Notes: a model not told the origin generated them from the sequence alone. Positions 5,525-13,324 are shown, numbered from the stretch's first letter. The stretch: 16,728 nucleotides of DNA from an uncultured Bacilli bacterium (GCA_934215405.1 CAKPZU010000039.1:1-16728), one strand, 5' to 3'. A program made the numbers and translations.

Positions 5525-6292
5525 TTAACTATTAAACATTTGATTAATCTTTATTAAATCATCCTTTTGAATTAAGCCATTTTCATATGCTTTAGTTAGA
5601 TTAACAAATTTACCTGATTTCCATAGCAAAATCTCTTTATTGCTATATGGATATGAAAATGTTAAATCTTCAATAACAACATCTTTTAAAGCTCCAGTAT
5701 CTCCTTTATTTAATTCTTTTATTAATATTGCATAGTAGTTATTATAGTAGCCATAATATCTTTCAATTTTTATTTCATCAAGTCCAATCTCACTATTGCA
5801 AAAATTTGAAATATAAGATTTTTTAATTTCTAATTCAATTTCTTCCTTTATGTCCAAATTTTCTAAATACATAGTATTATATTGTTTAATAATTTTCTTA
5901 ATGTCATTCATTGATAATTCCTCTGATTTATATAGTTCTTTTAAATCATAAAAAGCCCCATTTTTCCAAGCCCTCAAAATATTAGAATCATAATAAGTTA
6001 ATTCAACTTCATCAAAGTAAACAGTATTTATTTTATTAAAAAATGATTCTCCTTTATATGATAGCATTAAAATACAATAGTCATTATATTCACCAATATA
6101 ATAATTTATAATCACATCACTAGCATTCTTTTCTGATATTGTAGCTACAAATTCATTGAAATAATCTTGCTTTATTTCTGAAATTATTTGTTCATTATCA
6201 TGGGAATTATTGCCACATCCAACAATTCCAACGAAGCAAAAGAAAATCATGCCTAATATTAAAAATAATTTAGTTGTTTTGTTTTTAAACAT
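5525..6292 (-). CDS. Lipoprotein with two tandem copies of an unnamed beta-rich repeat
   Basis: This is a 255-residue predicted lipoprotein: basic N-terminus, hydrophobic core (9-25) and lipobox IVGC with Cys26 as the lipid-attachment site. The mature part consists of two related units, about residues 36-139 and 152-252. Each has the order I-K-x-x-Y-[FI]-x-x-F, a YYxGxYNxYxxILM segment (64-77 and 179-191), a Y/D-rich strand pair, then RAWKNGAFYDLKELY versus LLWKSGKFVNLTKAY, and a closing D-[IL]-x-K-I helix. Similar W-x-x-G-x-F/Y-x-L-x-x-A/E-Y units occur in uncharacterised surface proteins of gut Bacillota, but I know no established function. The ribosome binding site is AAGGAGAA. The gene has its own sigma-A-like promoter and a structured leader. 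Confidence 0.85.
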   Translation of the reverse strand: MFKNKTTKLFLILGMIFFCFVGIVGCGNNSHDNEQIISEIKQDYFNEFVATISEKNASDVIINYYIGEYNDYCILMLSYKGESFFNKINTVYFDEVELTYYDSNILRAWKNGAFYDLKELYKSEELSMNDIKKIIKQYNTMYLENLDIKEEIELEIKKSYISNFCNSEIGLDEIKIERYYGYYNNYYAILIKELNKGDTGALKDVVIEDLTFSYPYSNKEILLWKSGKFVNLTKAYENGLIQKDDLIKINQMFNS

Positions 6293-6330
6293 ATGAATAA
6301 TTCTCCTTATTATTTATGTGAAATGTAAGC

Positions 6331-6415
6331 AAAAAAAACTCCCTATAGTATTACCTAAAGAGAGTAGTGCTGTTATTTTATTAAATCCTTAGGTAATTTA
6401 TAAAAACTATCAAGG
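6331..6415 (-). promoter_or_regulatory. Attenuator-like leader: intrinsic terminator with a competing antiterminator helix
   Basis: On the minus strand ACTCTCT/AGGGAGT (6359-6365 with 6338-6344, seven pairs including one G-U, 14-base loop) is followed by eight T (6331-6338), giving an intrinsic terminator ahead of the lipoprotein gene. A second pairing competes. TTAGGTAAT (6389-6397, plus-strand reading) matches ATTACCTAA (6350-6358) over nine bases in the terminator loop. It is extended by ACTAT (6406-6410) with ATAGT (6345-6349), then AGG with CCT (6342-6344), the last invading the terminator stem. About 17 pairs are therefore available to block termination. I do not recognise the class from conserved bases. 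Confidence 0.6.
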
Positions 6416-6433
6416 CTGTTTAACTCCACTTAC

Positions 6434-6462
6434 ATTTTAACAAATATAGGTCACTGTTTCAA
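6434..6462 (-). promoter_or_regulatory. Sigma-A-like promoter of the repeat lipoprotein
   Basis: On the minus strand TTGAAA (6457-6462) and TAAAAT (6434-6439) are separated by 17 bases. The predicted start near 6427 gives a leader of roughly 135 bases that includes the attenuator-like element. A nine-base inverted repeat (AAATGTAAG at 6321-6329, CTTACATTT at 6429-6437) flanks the element, but its outer arm falls in the -10 region and would not be transcribed from this promoter. Confidence 0.55.
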
Positions 6463-6546
6463 TAAAACATAAAAATTAATTCATAAGTCTTTTAAATAGT
6501 AGTATACTCAATTTTAAATAATTAAAAATATAATGATTACTATCTT

Positions 6547-6556
6547 TTTTCGACAA
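6547..6556 (-). promoter_or_regulatory. Candidate Spo0A box upstream of spoIIE
   Basis: The plus strand reads TTTTCGACAA-type sequence, giving the core TGTCGAA (6549-6555) on the minus strand, the invariant part of the Spo0A box TTTGTCGAAA. It lies about 50 bases before the spoIIE start. spoIIE is a direct Spo0A-activated gene in B. subtilis. I cannot fix the matching -10 and -35 elements with confidence; several AT-rich -10-like hexamers follow. Confidence 0.45.
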
Positions 6557-6604
6557 TTTTCTTATTATGAAAGTGCTATTAATATAATAGAGGTGAGAAG
6601 TACT

Positions 6605-8818
6605 ATGTTAAAAAACACTTTTAAAGTATTAATTATTTTTCTTTTATCATTCATTGCAGTTTTTTATAGCTACTATGATTTAAATGTTTTAATTGTTCTA
6701 CCTTTATTTACATTTGCAATGTTTAGCGGTATTAAATACATGCTTTTTTCATTATTTGGAATAGCAAGTGGTTCATTTGTTTATTACATTTGCTTTAATT
6801 CTTATAATAGCATCAGCTTCTTTTTAATAAGTGCCACTATATATATAATTTTATTTTTCCTAGCAAGCTTATTAAATAAAAGACTCATAATTAATTATTT
6901 TTTGGCAAATCTAATAAGTATATGTTTAACATATTTCATATATTTTTATGTGAATCAAATACCTTTAAGTAATATGTCTTTTACTATAGTTTTAGCATTT
7001 TTTATTAGTGTTATTTCATCATATGTTTTAAAATATTATTCTTTATTTTTCTTATCATTTCAAAATGATTTTTCAAAATTATTATTATATTCATATATCT
7101 TATTAGCCATTAATTCTTTAATTTTATATAACAATAAATATTTAAATTATATTGCTTTCTTTTTGACATTATTACTTTTAATAATCTTTGCACTAAAAAA
7201 TAGTATTACAAACACATTAGACTTAAATGCTTGCTATTTCCTATTATTATTTATTTATAAAGTAAATCTTGATTACAAAATATTTCTACAGCTTTGCTTT
7301 ACTAGTTTTATACTTTCGATTACTAAAAAGGAAAATCGTTCTTTAAATTCACTTACATTTTTAGCATGTATGACTATAGGCTATTTTATAAATAGTGATG
7401 TTTCTTTGGTTGCTTATATAATAATATCGTTAATAGAAGCAGTTTTAATTATTTATATTAAAAAAGAAAATAGCATCCAAAAAGAGGATTTTTATTATCA
7501 AACATATCTTAATAATAAAAATGAAATGATTTTACAACTTGATAACTTTAAAAATATGTTTATAACAATGAGTAATAATTTTTACATTTCAAAAATTGAT
7601 AAAATGCTTAATAGAGTAAATACTGATGTTTTTAATACCTTATGCTCAAACTGTGAAAAGGTTGATTATTGCTATAAAAATAAAAATCATATTTTATTAA
7701 ACTATTTACGCTTTTACTTATCAAATCAAATTGATGATGAAAAAATAAATTATGTTAAAAATAATTGTCTTAAGCAAAAAGCATATTTTACATTACTTGA
7801 TAGTTTTACTAAAAATAGCTTATTAGTATCATATGATGAAGAAAAGCAAACTAAAATGAAAGAAATAATTGCCAATGATTTTATTAGCTTTTCTAATGTT
7901 ATGGATAATTGCACTAATTTAATTAATAATGATCATCTTTCAAACCAGAATAATTTTTATAAAAATATTAAAAATGCTTTAAACAAAGAAGAATTTGATG
8001 TTTTATACGTAATTGATCATTCAACACAAAAAAAATATTGCTTTGACATTGCCTTAAAGGTTATATCAAAAGACAAAATCAACAAGCAATTTTTAAAAGT
8101 CATTAATGAAATATTAAATACTGAAATGAAAATTCAAAAAATTGAATACGCAACCTTATCATCTAATTATTATATTATTACTGTTGTTGAAGTAGATGAT
8201 ATTACAATTGATTATGCCTTTAAGCAAAGTAATGAATCATTAAATGCTAATGGAGATACAATAAGCTCATTCAGTTGTAATAACCATTTCTACCTTTTGC
8301 TTTCTGATGGAATGGGAAATGGTTTAAATGCCAATCAAGAAAGTGAATTTGCTATAAATACAATCACCTCATTAATAAAATCAGGAATGGAAAGTAAAAA
8401 ATGCATCGATGTTACAAATGATATCATTTTACTAAAGAATGATGAAGATGGCTATACTACCTTAGATTTATTAAAAATTAACACAAAAACATGTATGGCA
8501 TATTTTTATAAGCTTGGAGCTGTTTCATCATATCTAATAAGGAACAATAAAATAACTGAGATTAACAATTTCTCATTACCACTTGGTGTAAATAAAAAAA
8601 CATCAATCGAGCCTGTAGCTATTAAAGTATTACGAAATGACATAATAATACTTTGTAGTGATGGGATGATTGATGATTATAATACAAATATAAATTATAT
8701 TTTAGAGGAAGTCAAAATTGATTCACCTATTGTTATGTGTGATAGCTTATTCACCCATTTAATTGAAAAAAGAGAAAATAAAGATGATGCAACTTTAGCT
8801 GTAGTTTTAATTAAATAG
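6605..8818 (+). CDS. spoIIE: Stage II sporulation protein E, membrane PP2C phosphatase
   Basis: SpoIIE sits in the polar septum and dephosphorylates SpoIIAA-P, which releases SigF in the forespore. From the ATG at 6605 the protein has 737 residues (827 in B. subtilis). It has a multipass membrane region at about 7-290, a cytosolic middle region with the conserved cysteine cluster CSNCEKVDYC (347-356), and a C-terminal PP2C domain from about 525. PP2C metal-site motifs are LLLSDGMGNG (564-573), ILCSDGMIDD (683-692) and the terminal DDATLAVV (727-734). The chosen start has a strong GAGGTGAG ribosome binding site; an upstream in-frame ATG at 6533 has none and would add 24 residues. The gene ends one base from the convergent tdk. 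The cluster ends in Cys-Tyr where I recall Cys-Trp in the B. subtilis protein. Confidence 0.95.
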   Translation: MLKNTFKVLIIFLLSFIAVFYSYYDLNVLIVLPLFTFAMFSGIKYMLFSLFGIASGSFVYYICFNSYNSISFFLISATIYIILFFLASLLNKRLIINYFLANLISICLTYFIYFYVNQIPLSNMSFTIVLAFFISVISSYVLKYYSLFFLSFQNDFSKLLLYSYILLAINSLILYNNKYLNYIAFFLTLLLLIIFALKNSITNTLDLNACYFLLLFIYKVNLDYKIFLQLCFTSFILSITKKENRSLNSLTFLACMTIGYFINSDVSLVAYIIISLIEAVLIIYIKKENSIQKEDFYYQTYLNNKNEMILQLDNFKNMFITMSNNFYISKIDKMLNRVNTDVFNTLCSNCEKVDYCYKNKNHILLNYLRFYLSNQIDDEKINYVKNNCLKQKAYFTLLDSFTKNSLLVSYDEEKQTKMKEIIANDFISFSNVMDNCTNLINNDHLSNQNNFYKNIKNALNKEEFDVLYVIDHSTQKKYCFDIALKVISKDKINKQFLKVINEILNTEMKIQKIEYATLSSNYYIITVVEVDDITIDYAFKQSNESLNANGDTISSFSCNNHFYLLLSDGMGNGLNANQESEFAINTITSLIKSGMESKKCIDVTNDIILLKNDEDGYTTLDLLKINTKTCMAYFYKLGAVSSYLIRNNKITEINNFSLPLGVNKKTSIEPVAIKVLRNDIIILCSDGMIDDYNTNINYILEEVKIDSPIVMCDSLFTHLIEKRENKDDATLAVVLIK

Positions 8819-8819
8819 C

Positions 8820-9404
8820 TTATTTAATTACCTTATGGCAAAATCTACATCTAGCTTCATAGCATTCAGATGCTCCAACTAAAACAACAGGGTCACTATA
8901 TTTAGCAGGCTTACCATTTATTAAGCGCTGTGTTCTTGTTGCTGGAGCTCCACATTGAGTACAAACTGCAGTTAGCTTAGTAACAAATTCAGCACGAGCA
9001 AGTAAAGCTGATGTTACCTCAAATGGTTCACCCTTAAAGTTAGTATCAAGGCCACAAACAATTACTCTTTTTTTAGAATTAGCAAGTCTTTCACAAATAT
9101 CAACTATGCCAATATCGAAGAATTGTACCTCTTCAATAAAAATTGCATCAATTGATTCATTATCAATATAAGCTTCTATTTTCTTTAAATCATGAATATC
9201 AACACATTCACATTTACAAAAATTGCCGGCATGTGAAGCAATCATGCTATCTGAATAACGATTATCAATAGTTGGCTTTATCGCTACAACATTTTTTTTA
9301 GCATATTCAAAAACCTTAATTCTTTTAATTATTTCTTCTGTTTTTCCAGCAAACATACAGCCACATATTACTTCGATCCATCCTGGTTTATAAGTTCTAT
9401 ACAT
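8820..9404 (-). CDS. tdk: Thymidine kinase (type II)
   Basis: Thymidine kinase phosphorylates thymidine to dTMP in the salvage pathway. At 194 residues it is the usual bacterial size. The P-loop is GCMFAGKT (15-22); Walker B and the catalytic glutamate lie in IFIEEVQFF (88-96). The lasso region and substrate site follow (GLDTNFKGEPFEV, 118-130), and the structural zinc site has Cys148, Cys151, Cys186 and Cys189 (CTQC and CRFC-H). Cys at P-loop position 2 replaces the common Pro or Ser. Its CAGGAG ribosome binding site overlaps the end of the upstream phosphatase gene, six bases away, so the two are co-translated. No terminator separates it from convergent spoIIE. Confidence 0.97.
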   Translation of the reverse strand: MYRTYKPGWIEVICGCMFAGKTEEIIKRIKVFEYAKKNVVAIKPTIDNRYSDSMIASHAGNFCKCECVDIHDLKKIEAYIDNESIDAIFIEEVQFFDIGIVDICERLANSKKRVIVCGLDTNFKGEPFEVTSALLARAEFVTKLTAVCTQCGAPATRTQRLINGKPAKYSDPVVLVGASECYEARCRFCHKVIK

Positions 9405-9410
9405 AATAAT

Positions 9411-9926
9411 CTACTCCTGTAATAAATATTTTTTATATAATTCATCTACTACTTCATGATTAAATGGAAACTCTTTTTTTTCTATTAGCTCCTTAACCTT
9501 TTTAAAGTTATATTTAATTACCTCATCAAGTTCATCTGAATAATTAAATATTTTTTTATGCTTTTTATATTCAAATTCATCTAAGGTTTTAACATAATAA
9601 TTGTTATCAACCTTAAAATCTAAATCATAATCAATATATTTAATAACATTATCTTCAATTATTGATGGTGAAGCAATATTGACATAATAATTTATTCCAG
9701 TTGTTTTTATCATACAGACAACATTGAACCATTTTTTCTTCATAAAAATAGAAACTGCCGGTTCTATAGCGTGCCACTTTCTTCCATCTGACTCAAAAAC
9801 ATATGAATGTGTACTGCCAACTGCTATATATTCATCATTTTCTTCAATTAAATAAGTTTGATACCATGTTCTATGAACATTTCCATTATGTTTAAATGCA
9901 ACAATAACAATTTCTTGACCAACCAT
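9411..9926 (-). CDS. DUF402-family nucleoside tri-/diphosphate phosphatase (YgaC/Ntdp type)
   Basis: The 171-residue protein matches the B. subtilis YgaC / staphylococcal Ntdp family, cytosolic enzymes reported to hydrolyse nucleoside tri- and diphosphates. Visible family blocks are FKHNGNVHRTW (11-21), FESDGRKWHAIEPA (44-57), KKWFNVVCMI (64-73), YYVNIASP (80-87) and KYIDYDLDFKV (96-106), followed by DEFEYKKH (116-123), and the acidic residues in the latter two blocks are the likely metal ligands. An AGAGGA ribosome binding site precedes the ATG, though an out-of-frame ATG lies four bases upstream. It is the first gene of a two-gene unit with tdk, which fits a role in nucleotide balance. Confidence 0.88.
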   Translation of the reverse strand: MVGQEIVIVAFKHNGNVHRTWYQTYLIEENDEYIAVGSTHSYVFESDGRKWHAIEPAVSIFMKKKWFNVVCMIKTTGINYYVNIASPSIIEDNVIKYIDYDLDFKVDNNYYVKTLDEFEYKKHKKIFNYSDELDEVIKYNFKKVKELIEKKEFPFNHEVVDELYKKYLLQE

Positions 9927-9953
9927 ACATTTTTCCTCTAACTATCACATATA

Positions 9954-9982
9954 ATTATAATTAAAATGTTATAACAAGTAAA
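9954..9982 (-). promoter_or_regulatory. Candidate sigma-A promoter of the phosphatase-tdk operon
   Basis: On the minus strand TTTACT (9977-9982) and a perfect TATAAT (9954-9959) are 17 bases apart, with a predicted start about 20 bases before the first ATG. The -35 matches the consensus at four of six positions. Confidence 0.45.
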
Positions 9983-10082
9983 CAAAATATCTAATTTTAG
10001 CAATTAAAAATTTAACAAAGTAAATGATATTATAAATATTGTATATTTTTCCTTAAAGGCATTTTAATAATTATGAAAAGCA

Positions 10083-10119
10083 AATTAAAAGTCACTTTAA
10101 GTATTTCATTAAAATGACT
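10083..10119 (-). terminator. Intrinsic terminator of the GH26-like lipoprotein gene
   Basis: AGTCACTTTAA (10090-10100) and TTAAAATGACT (10109-10119) form an 11-pair stem (one G-U) with an eight-base loop. On the minus strand it is followed by TTTTAATTTG. It begins a few bases after the stop codon of the hydrolase gene. Confidence 0.75.
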
Positions 10120-10127
10120 CAAATTAT

Positions 10128-12053
10128 CTATTTATTTTTGTTTTTAGCTAAGCCCTCTTTTAATGCCTCCATTGTATTAGGAAGCTTATCAATGACTAAT
10201 TCATACTGATTAGATACTTTATCTCCAACATAGTCATTTGCTGAAAACCAAACAGCACCTTTTATATTTTGAAGATAAGGATTGTTTTCTCTATCATTAA
10301 AGTCAGCAAACATGCCTTTAACATAATTAGCTTGAGATTTTTCATTTCTAAAGCGTTCACCAGAATAATTTCCACCAGCACCACAACCAAATTCAGAAAT
10401 TATCCAAGGATAAGCACTCCAAGTATTTTTGTTTTTTTCATAATATCTCGTGTAGTCTTGCCTAAATGTATAAACATTTACATTATTGCTATTGTTATCC
10501 TCATATTCTGTCAATCCTAAGGCTTGAACATATTTTGTGCCAGGGAAATAGCTCATATCCTCTCCCCAATTACAAAATGGAACAGTTGTACCAATTGGAT
10601 TAAAAATCCAAATACAATTTTGTACTCCTTCTTCTTCAAAAACGTTGTATAAACGACGCCATGTAGCAATAAAAATATCAGGATCATTCAATGTCATCAT
10701 ACCACAATAGCTAGTCCAGTCAGAATTCATTTCATTATTAAGCCTAAATAAAACAGGTTCATTATATTCCTTTAATCGTTTAGCTAAGCTTATAAATTTC
10801 CACATTATTCTATCTCTAGCATCGCCTTCAGACCAAATTTTTCTATCCTTACTGCTAGGGCCACGAAGAATATCAAACATTGGTGTTTCACAATTAGTTC
10901 TATTGCTTACAGAAACATTATTGTTGTTAGTAGTAAATTGATAAGAAAATTGTAAAACCTTTTTGTTGTTATAGCCATTTCCACCAGCAGTTGCATTAGC
11001 ACCATTTAAATCAAATGGTTCATTTAAGTGGGCATATGTTGGCGTAATATCAAAATTATAATCAAGAACGCTTTCAAAGCGGCGTATAGTATCTTGCAAA
11101 TCACCTGGTTTATTAATATTGTATGTATATATACCCCAATCTGTTCTTTGCTGAGTAGATAGCTTAGTAAAATATTTTTTGGTAGTTTCATTCCAGTTTT
11201 CATTATAAATTAATGGTAAATCGTTTAAATGATTCTTACTAGTTCCAACGCTTTCAATTTTTGTAAACGTTTTTACCATATCCATAAAGTCATTATGCAT
11301 ATCATTAGTTGATTTTAAAATTACTTGATAAAAGCAACGTGATTGATCTCCGCCAAAAATATCAAATGTACTTAAATCCTTAATTATTGCTATATTATAA
11401 TATGGTTTTCTAATTAGACCTGGATCTAAGATTTGAATTGAATAAACACTTATTTCATAGCCATTAAGAATTTCTTTATTTTCAAATATAGTATCGTGAG
11501 AATATTTTAAATTGTTATCAGATAAATATTCTGGGTTACTAATATATCTTGTTAGCCATTCATCCCTATATGTGCTCCAGCTATAGCCAGTTGGCTTAAC
11601 GTTTTCCTTTGATATAGTTAATGTATAATCACGATTATATATTTTGCTTCTATATTTTGCTACCTTAAAATCACCAACTACAGTAGTATTAGTTTTTAAG
11701 TTCAAAGCATAGCCTTCTGACCTATTAACAAATCTAAATTTATCATTGCTATAAAATATATATTTTGGATCATCCTCTTCGGTAATATTTCCTTCTCTTT
11801 TTGAATTATCTAAAATATTATTATAATATAGTGCTTGATTTTTAAGGCCACTGAATTCACCAAAATCCATTTCTGAATACATTAAGCCATCTTCTTTTTT
11901 TACGTTTTTTAAATCAATGATGCTTTCATAATTTTCATCAAAAACCTCATCCTCTTTAACTAATTCAACTTCTTCATTATTATTATTTTTGCAGCCTGTA
12001 ATTGTTGATAGTAAAAAGGCTGATAAGCACATTAATAAATATTTATGTTTCAT
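10128..12053 (-). CDS. GH26-like glycoside hydrolase lipoprotein (possible beta-mannanase)
   Basis: This is a 641-residue predicted lipoprotein with signal peptide and lipobox ITGC (Cys21), followed by an Asn/Glu-rich linker. Residues about 55-270 form a module I cannot assign (segments GYALNLKTN and TISKENVKPTGYSW are typical). Residues about 300-635 look like a GH26 TIM barrel. They include WGIYTYNINKPGDL, PVLFRLNNEMNSDW with Glu441 as the probable acid/base, RRLYNVFEEEGVQNCIWIFNP (466-486), YVQALGLTEYE (508-518) and WIISEFGCG with Glu554 as the probable nucleophile. GH26 enzymes usually have His before the acid/base Glu (HEMN); here it is Asn. GH26 members cleave mannans or mixed-linkage glucans, but the substrate here is not predictable. 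The TTGGAGG ribosome binding site is strong, and a TATAAT lies at 12103-12108 without a good -35. Confidence 0.8.
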   Translation of the reverse strand: MKHKYLLMCLSAFLLSTITGCKNNNNEEVELVKEDEVFDENYESIIDLKNVKKEDGLMYSEMDFGEFSGLKNQALYYNNILDNSKREGNITEEDDPKYIFYSNDKFRFVNRSEGYALNLKTNTTVVGDFKVAKYRSKIYNRDYTLTISKENVKPTGYSWSTYRDEWLTRYISNPEYLSDNNLKYSHDTIFENKEILNGYEISVYSIQILDPGLIRKPYYNIAIIKDLSTFDIFGGDQSRCFYQVILKSTNDMHNDFMDMVKTFTKIESVGTSKNHLNDLPLIYNENWNETTKKYFTKLSTQQRTDWGIYTYNINKPGDLQDTIRRFESVLDYNFDITPTYAHLNEPFDLNGANATAGGNGYNNKKVLQFSYQFTTNNNNVSVSNRTNCETPMFDILRGPSSKDRKIWSEGDARDRIMWKFISLAKRLKEYNEPVLFRLNNEMNSDWTSYCGMMTLNDPDIFIATWRRLYNVFEEEGVQNCIWIFNPIGTTVPFCNWGEDMSYFPGTKYVQALGLTEYEDNNSNNVNVYTFRQDYTRYYEKNKNTWSAYPWIISEFGCGAGGNYSGERFRNEKSQANYVKGMFADFNDRENNPYLQNIKGAVWFSANDYVGDKVSNQYELVIDKLPNTMEALKEGLAKNKNK

Positions 12054-12182
12054 TTATATACCTCCAATAGCTACTAATCGAATTTATTTAAATAGCAATG
12101 CCATTATATCATTTTTTCTAAAATGCTAAAAATATTTATTATTCTTTTAAAATCGATGATATAATTAAAGCAACATTAGACA

Positions 12183-12830
12183 TTAAATATATTTATTATT
12201 TAAAATTATTTGTGTTGTTTTTTTAAATGACGCCTTTATCAAAACGCTTTTAGGTTTTTCCTTAACCTTATTATAAACATATTGAATTTCATTAATATAT
12301 AGTGAGTTTTTATTTAGTTCTTTTTCAAGCTCCTTTAATCTATCAACACGATAAACTAGATAAACCACTCCATCATCCTTTAAGCATTCTTTTAATGATG
12401 AGCATAAATTAGCAATATTTAAATTTCCTTCATGCCTTGCTATTGCTCTGTTTTTATTTTTATTAGATTGATTATCGTTAAAAAAAGGCGGGTTTGAAAC
12501 AATACAATCAAATTTTTCATTAAACCTATAGGTAGTAAAATCACCAGCAATTAAGGATGCCGTCATTTTATTTTCCTTTAAAGTCATTTCACATATTTCT
12601 AAAGCCTTAGAATTTATTTCAATACCTGTTGCTATTCCACCTTTTTTTATTATATATACTAATAAAGCTCCATTATTAGTGCCAACATCTAAAACGGTAT
12701 CATTCTTTTTAATATTGATAAATTCACCTAATAAGCAAGTATCCGTATTAAAATGATACATATCCTTATGCTGTACAACCTTATAGTCAATATGATTGCT
12801 TAAATAATCAATTCTTAGTTTTTCATCCAT
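12183..12830 (-). CDS. yabB: YabB/TrmN6-type tRNA(adenine-N6)-methyltransferase
   Basis: This is a 215-residue SAM-dependent methyltransferase of the YabB/TrmN6 (YfiC) family. The E. coli member methylates A37 N6 of tRNA1(Val); the target in Bacillota is inferred. Seen are the substrate-side opening YHFNTDTCLLGEF (25-37), SAM motif I VLDVGTNNGALL (46-57), the acidic loop GIEIN (69-73), GDF (96-98), and the catalytic NPPF (113-116) with the family-specific RAIARHE (128-134). The C-terminus has the YVYNKVKEKPKSVLIKA block. It follows the HIT gene by five bases with only a weak ribosome binding site (AAAGATG), so translation is probably coupled. No obvious terminator follows it. Confidence 0.85.
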   Translation of the reverse strand: MDEKLRIDYLSNHIDYKVVQHKDMYHFNTDTCLLGEFINIKKNDTVLDVGTNNGALLVYIIKKGGIATGIEINSKALEICEMTLKENKMTASLIAGDFTTYRFNEKFDCIVSNPPFFNDNQSNKNKNRAIARHEGNLNIANLCSSLKECLKDDGVVYLVYRVDRLKELEKELNKNSLYINEIQYVYNKVKEKPKSVLIKASFKKTTQIILNNKYI

Positions 12831-12835
12831 AATAA

Positions 12836-13234
12836 TTACATCTTTAATAAATTATAATAGTATTCTAATTCTTCATTTGCACCATTAAAGTGAGGAAATG
12901 CATCTATATTATCATTACTTTTTCTAGGAATAATATGGAAATGTAAATGCATAACGCTTTGCTGAGCGCTAATTCCACTTGCATTTAAAATATTTACTCC
13001 CTCAAAGCCACAATCATTCACATAATGATTTGCTATTTTCTTTACTGTATTCATCACATGCGCTAATGTTTCATTATCACAATCTAAAACATTAACAACA
13101 TGCTTTTTAGGAATAACTAATGTATGTCCATCAACATCCTTAGCAATATCTAAAAAAGCATATGTGTATTCATCCTCATAAATCTTATAGCTTGGTATTT
13201 CCTTATTAATTATTTTACAAAAAATACAATCCAT
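12836..13234 (-). CDS. hit: HIT-family nucleotide-binding hydrolase
   Basis: This 132-residue histidine-triad protein belongs to the Hint-like branch, enzymes that hydrolyse nucleoside phosphoramidates and acyl-adenylates. The triad HLHFH is at 96-100, and the N-terminal zinc-type pair C3-x-x-C6 (MDCIFCKI) is present. The nucleotide-binding strand DVDGHTLVIPKKH (33-45) and the ILNASG segment (82-87) are also visible. It has an AAGGAGA ribosome binding site, begins a two-gene unit with the methyltransferase and diverges from spoIIAA. The physiological substrate is not known. Confidence 0.93.
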   Translation of the reverse strand: MDCIFCKIINKEIPSYKIYEDEYTYAFLDIAKDVDGHTLVIPKKHVVNVLDCDNETLAHVMNTVKKIANHYVNDCGFEGVNILNASGISAQQSVMHLHFHIIPRKSNDNIDAFPHFNGANEELEYYYNLLKM

Positions 13235-13314
13235 AGTATAATCTCCTTTTTATTTAATATAATTATAATTAAAATCCATCCTTAAATAAATTATTTTTTA
13301 CTTTTACATACTAT

Positions 13315-13324
13315 TTTTGTCGAA
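13315..13324 (+). promoter_or_regulatory. Candidate Spo0A box upstream of spoIIAA
   Basis: TTTTGTCGAA contains the TGTCGAA core (13318-13324) of the Spo0A box. It lies about 85 bases before spoIIAA, in the 163-base divergent gap with the HIT gene. A sigma-H-like -10 (TTGAAT, 13350-13355) lies about 26 bases downstream but has no convincing -35. In B. subtilis this operon is transcribed by sigma-H and activated by Spo0A. Confidence 0.5.

Noticed and set aside
6321..6437. 117-base segment bounded by AAATGTAAG/CTTACATTT as a MITE-like element
   Set aside because: There is no target-site duplication, one arm overlaps the -10 box, and the internal pairing is better explained as a leader attenuator.
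6533..6604. Upstream ATG extending spoIIE by 24 residues
   Set aside because: There is no ribosome binding site, the extension would include the Spo0A-box core, and ATG 6605 follows GAGGTGAG.
10269..10520. Plus-strand 83-residue ORF inside the GH26-like gene
   Set aside because: It is an antisense shadow of the catalytic domain whose frame clearly carries GH26 motifs.
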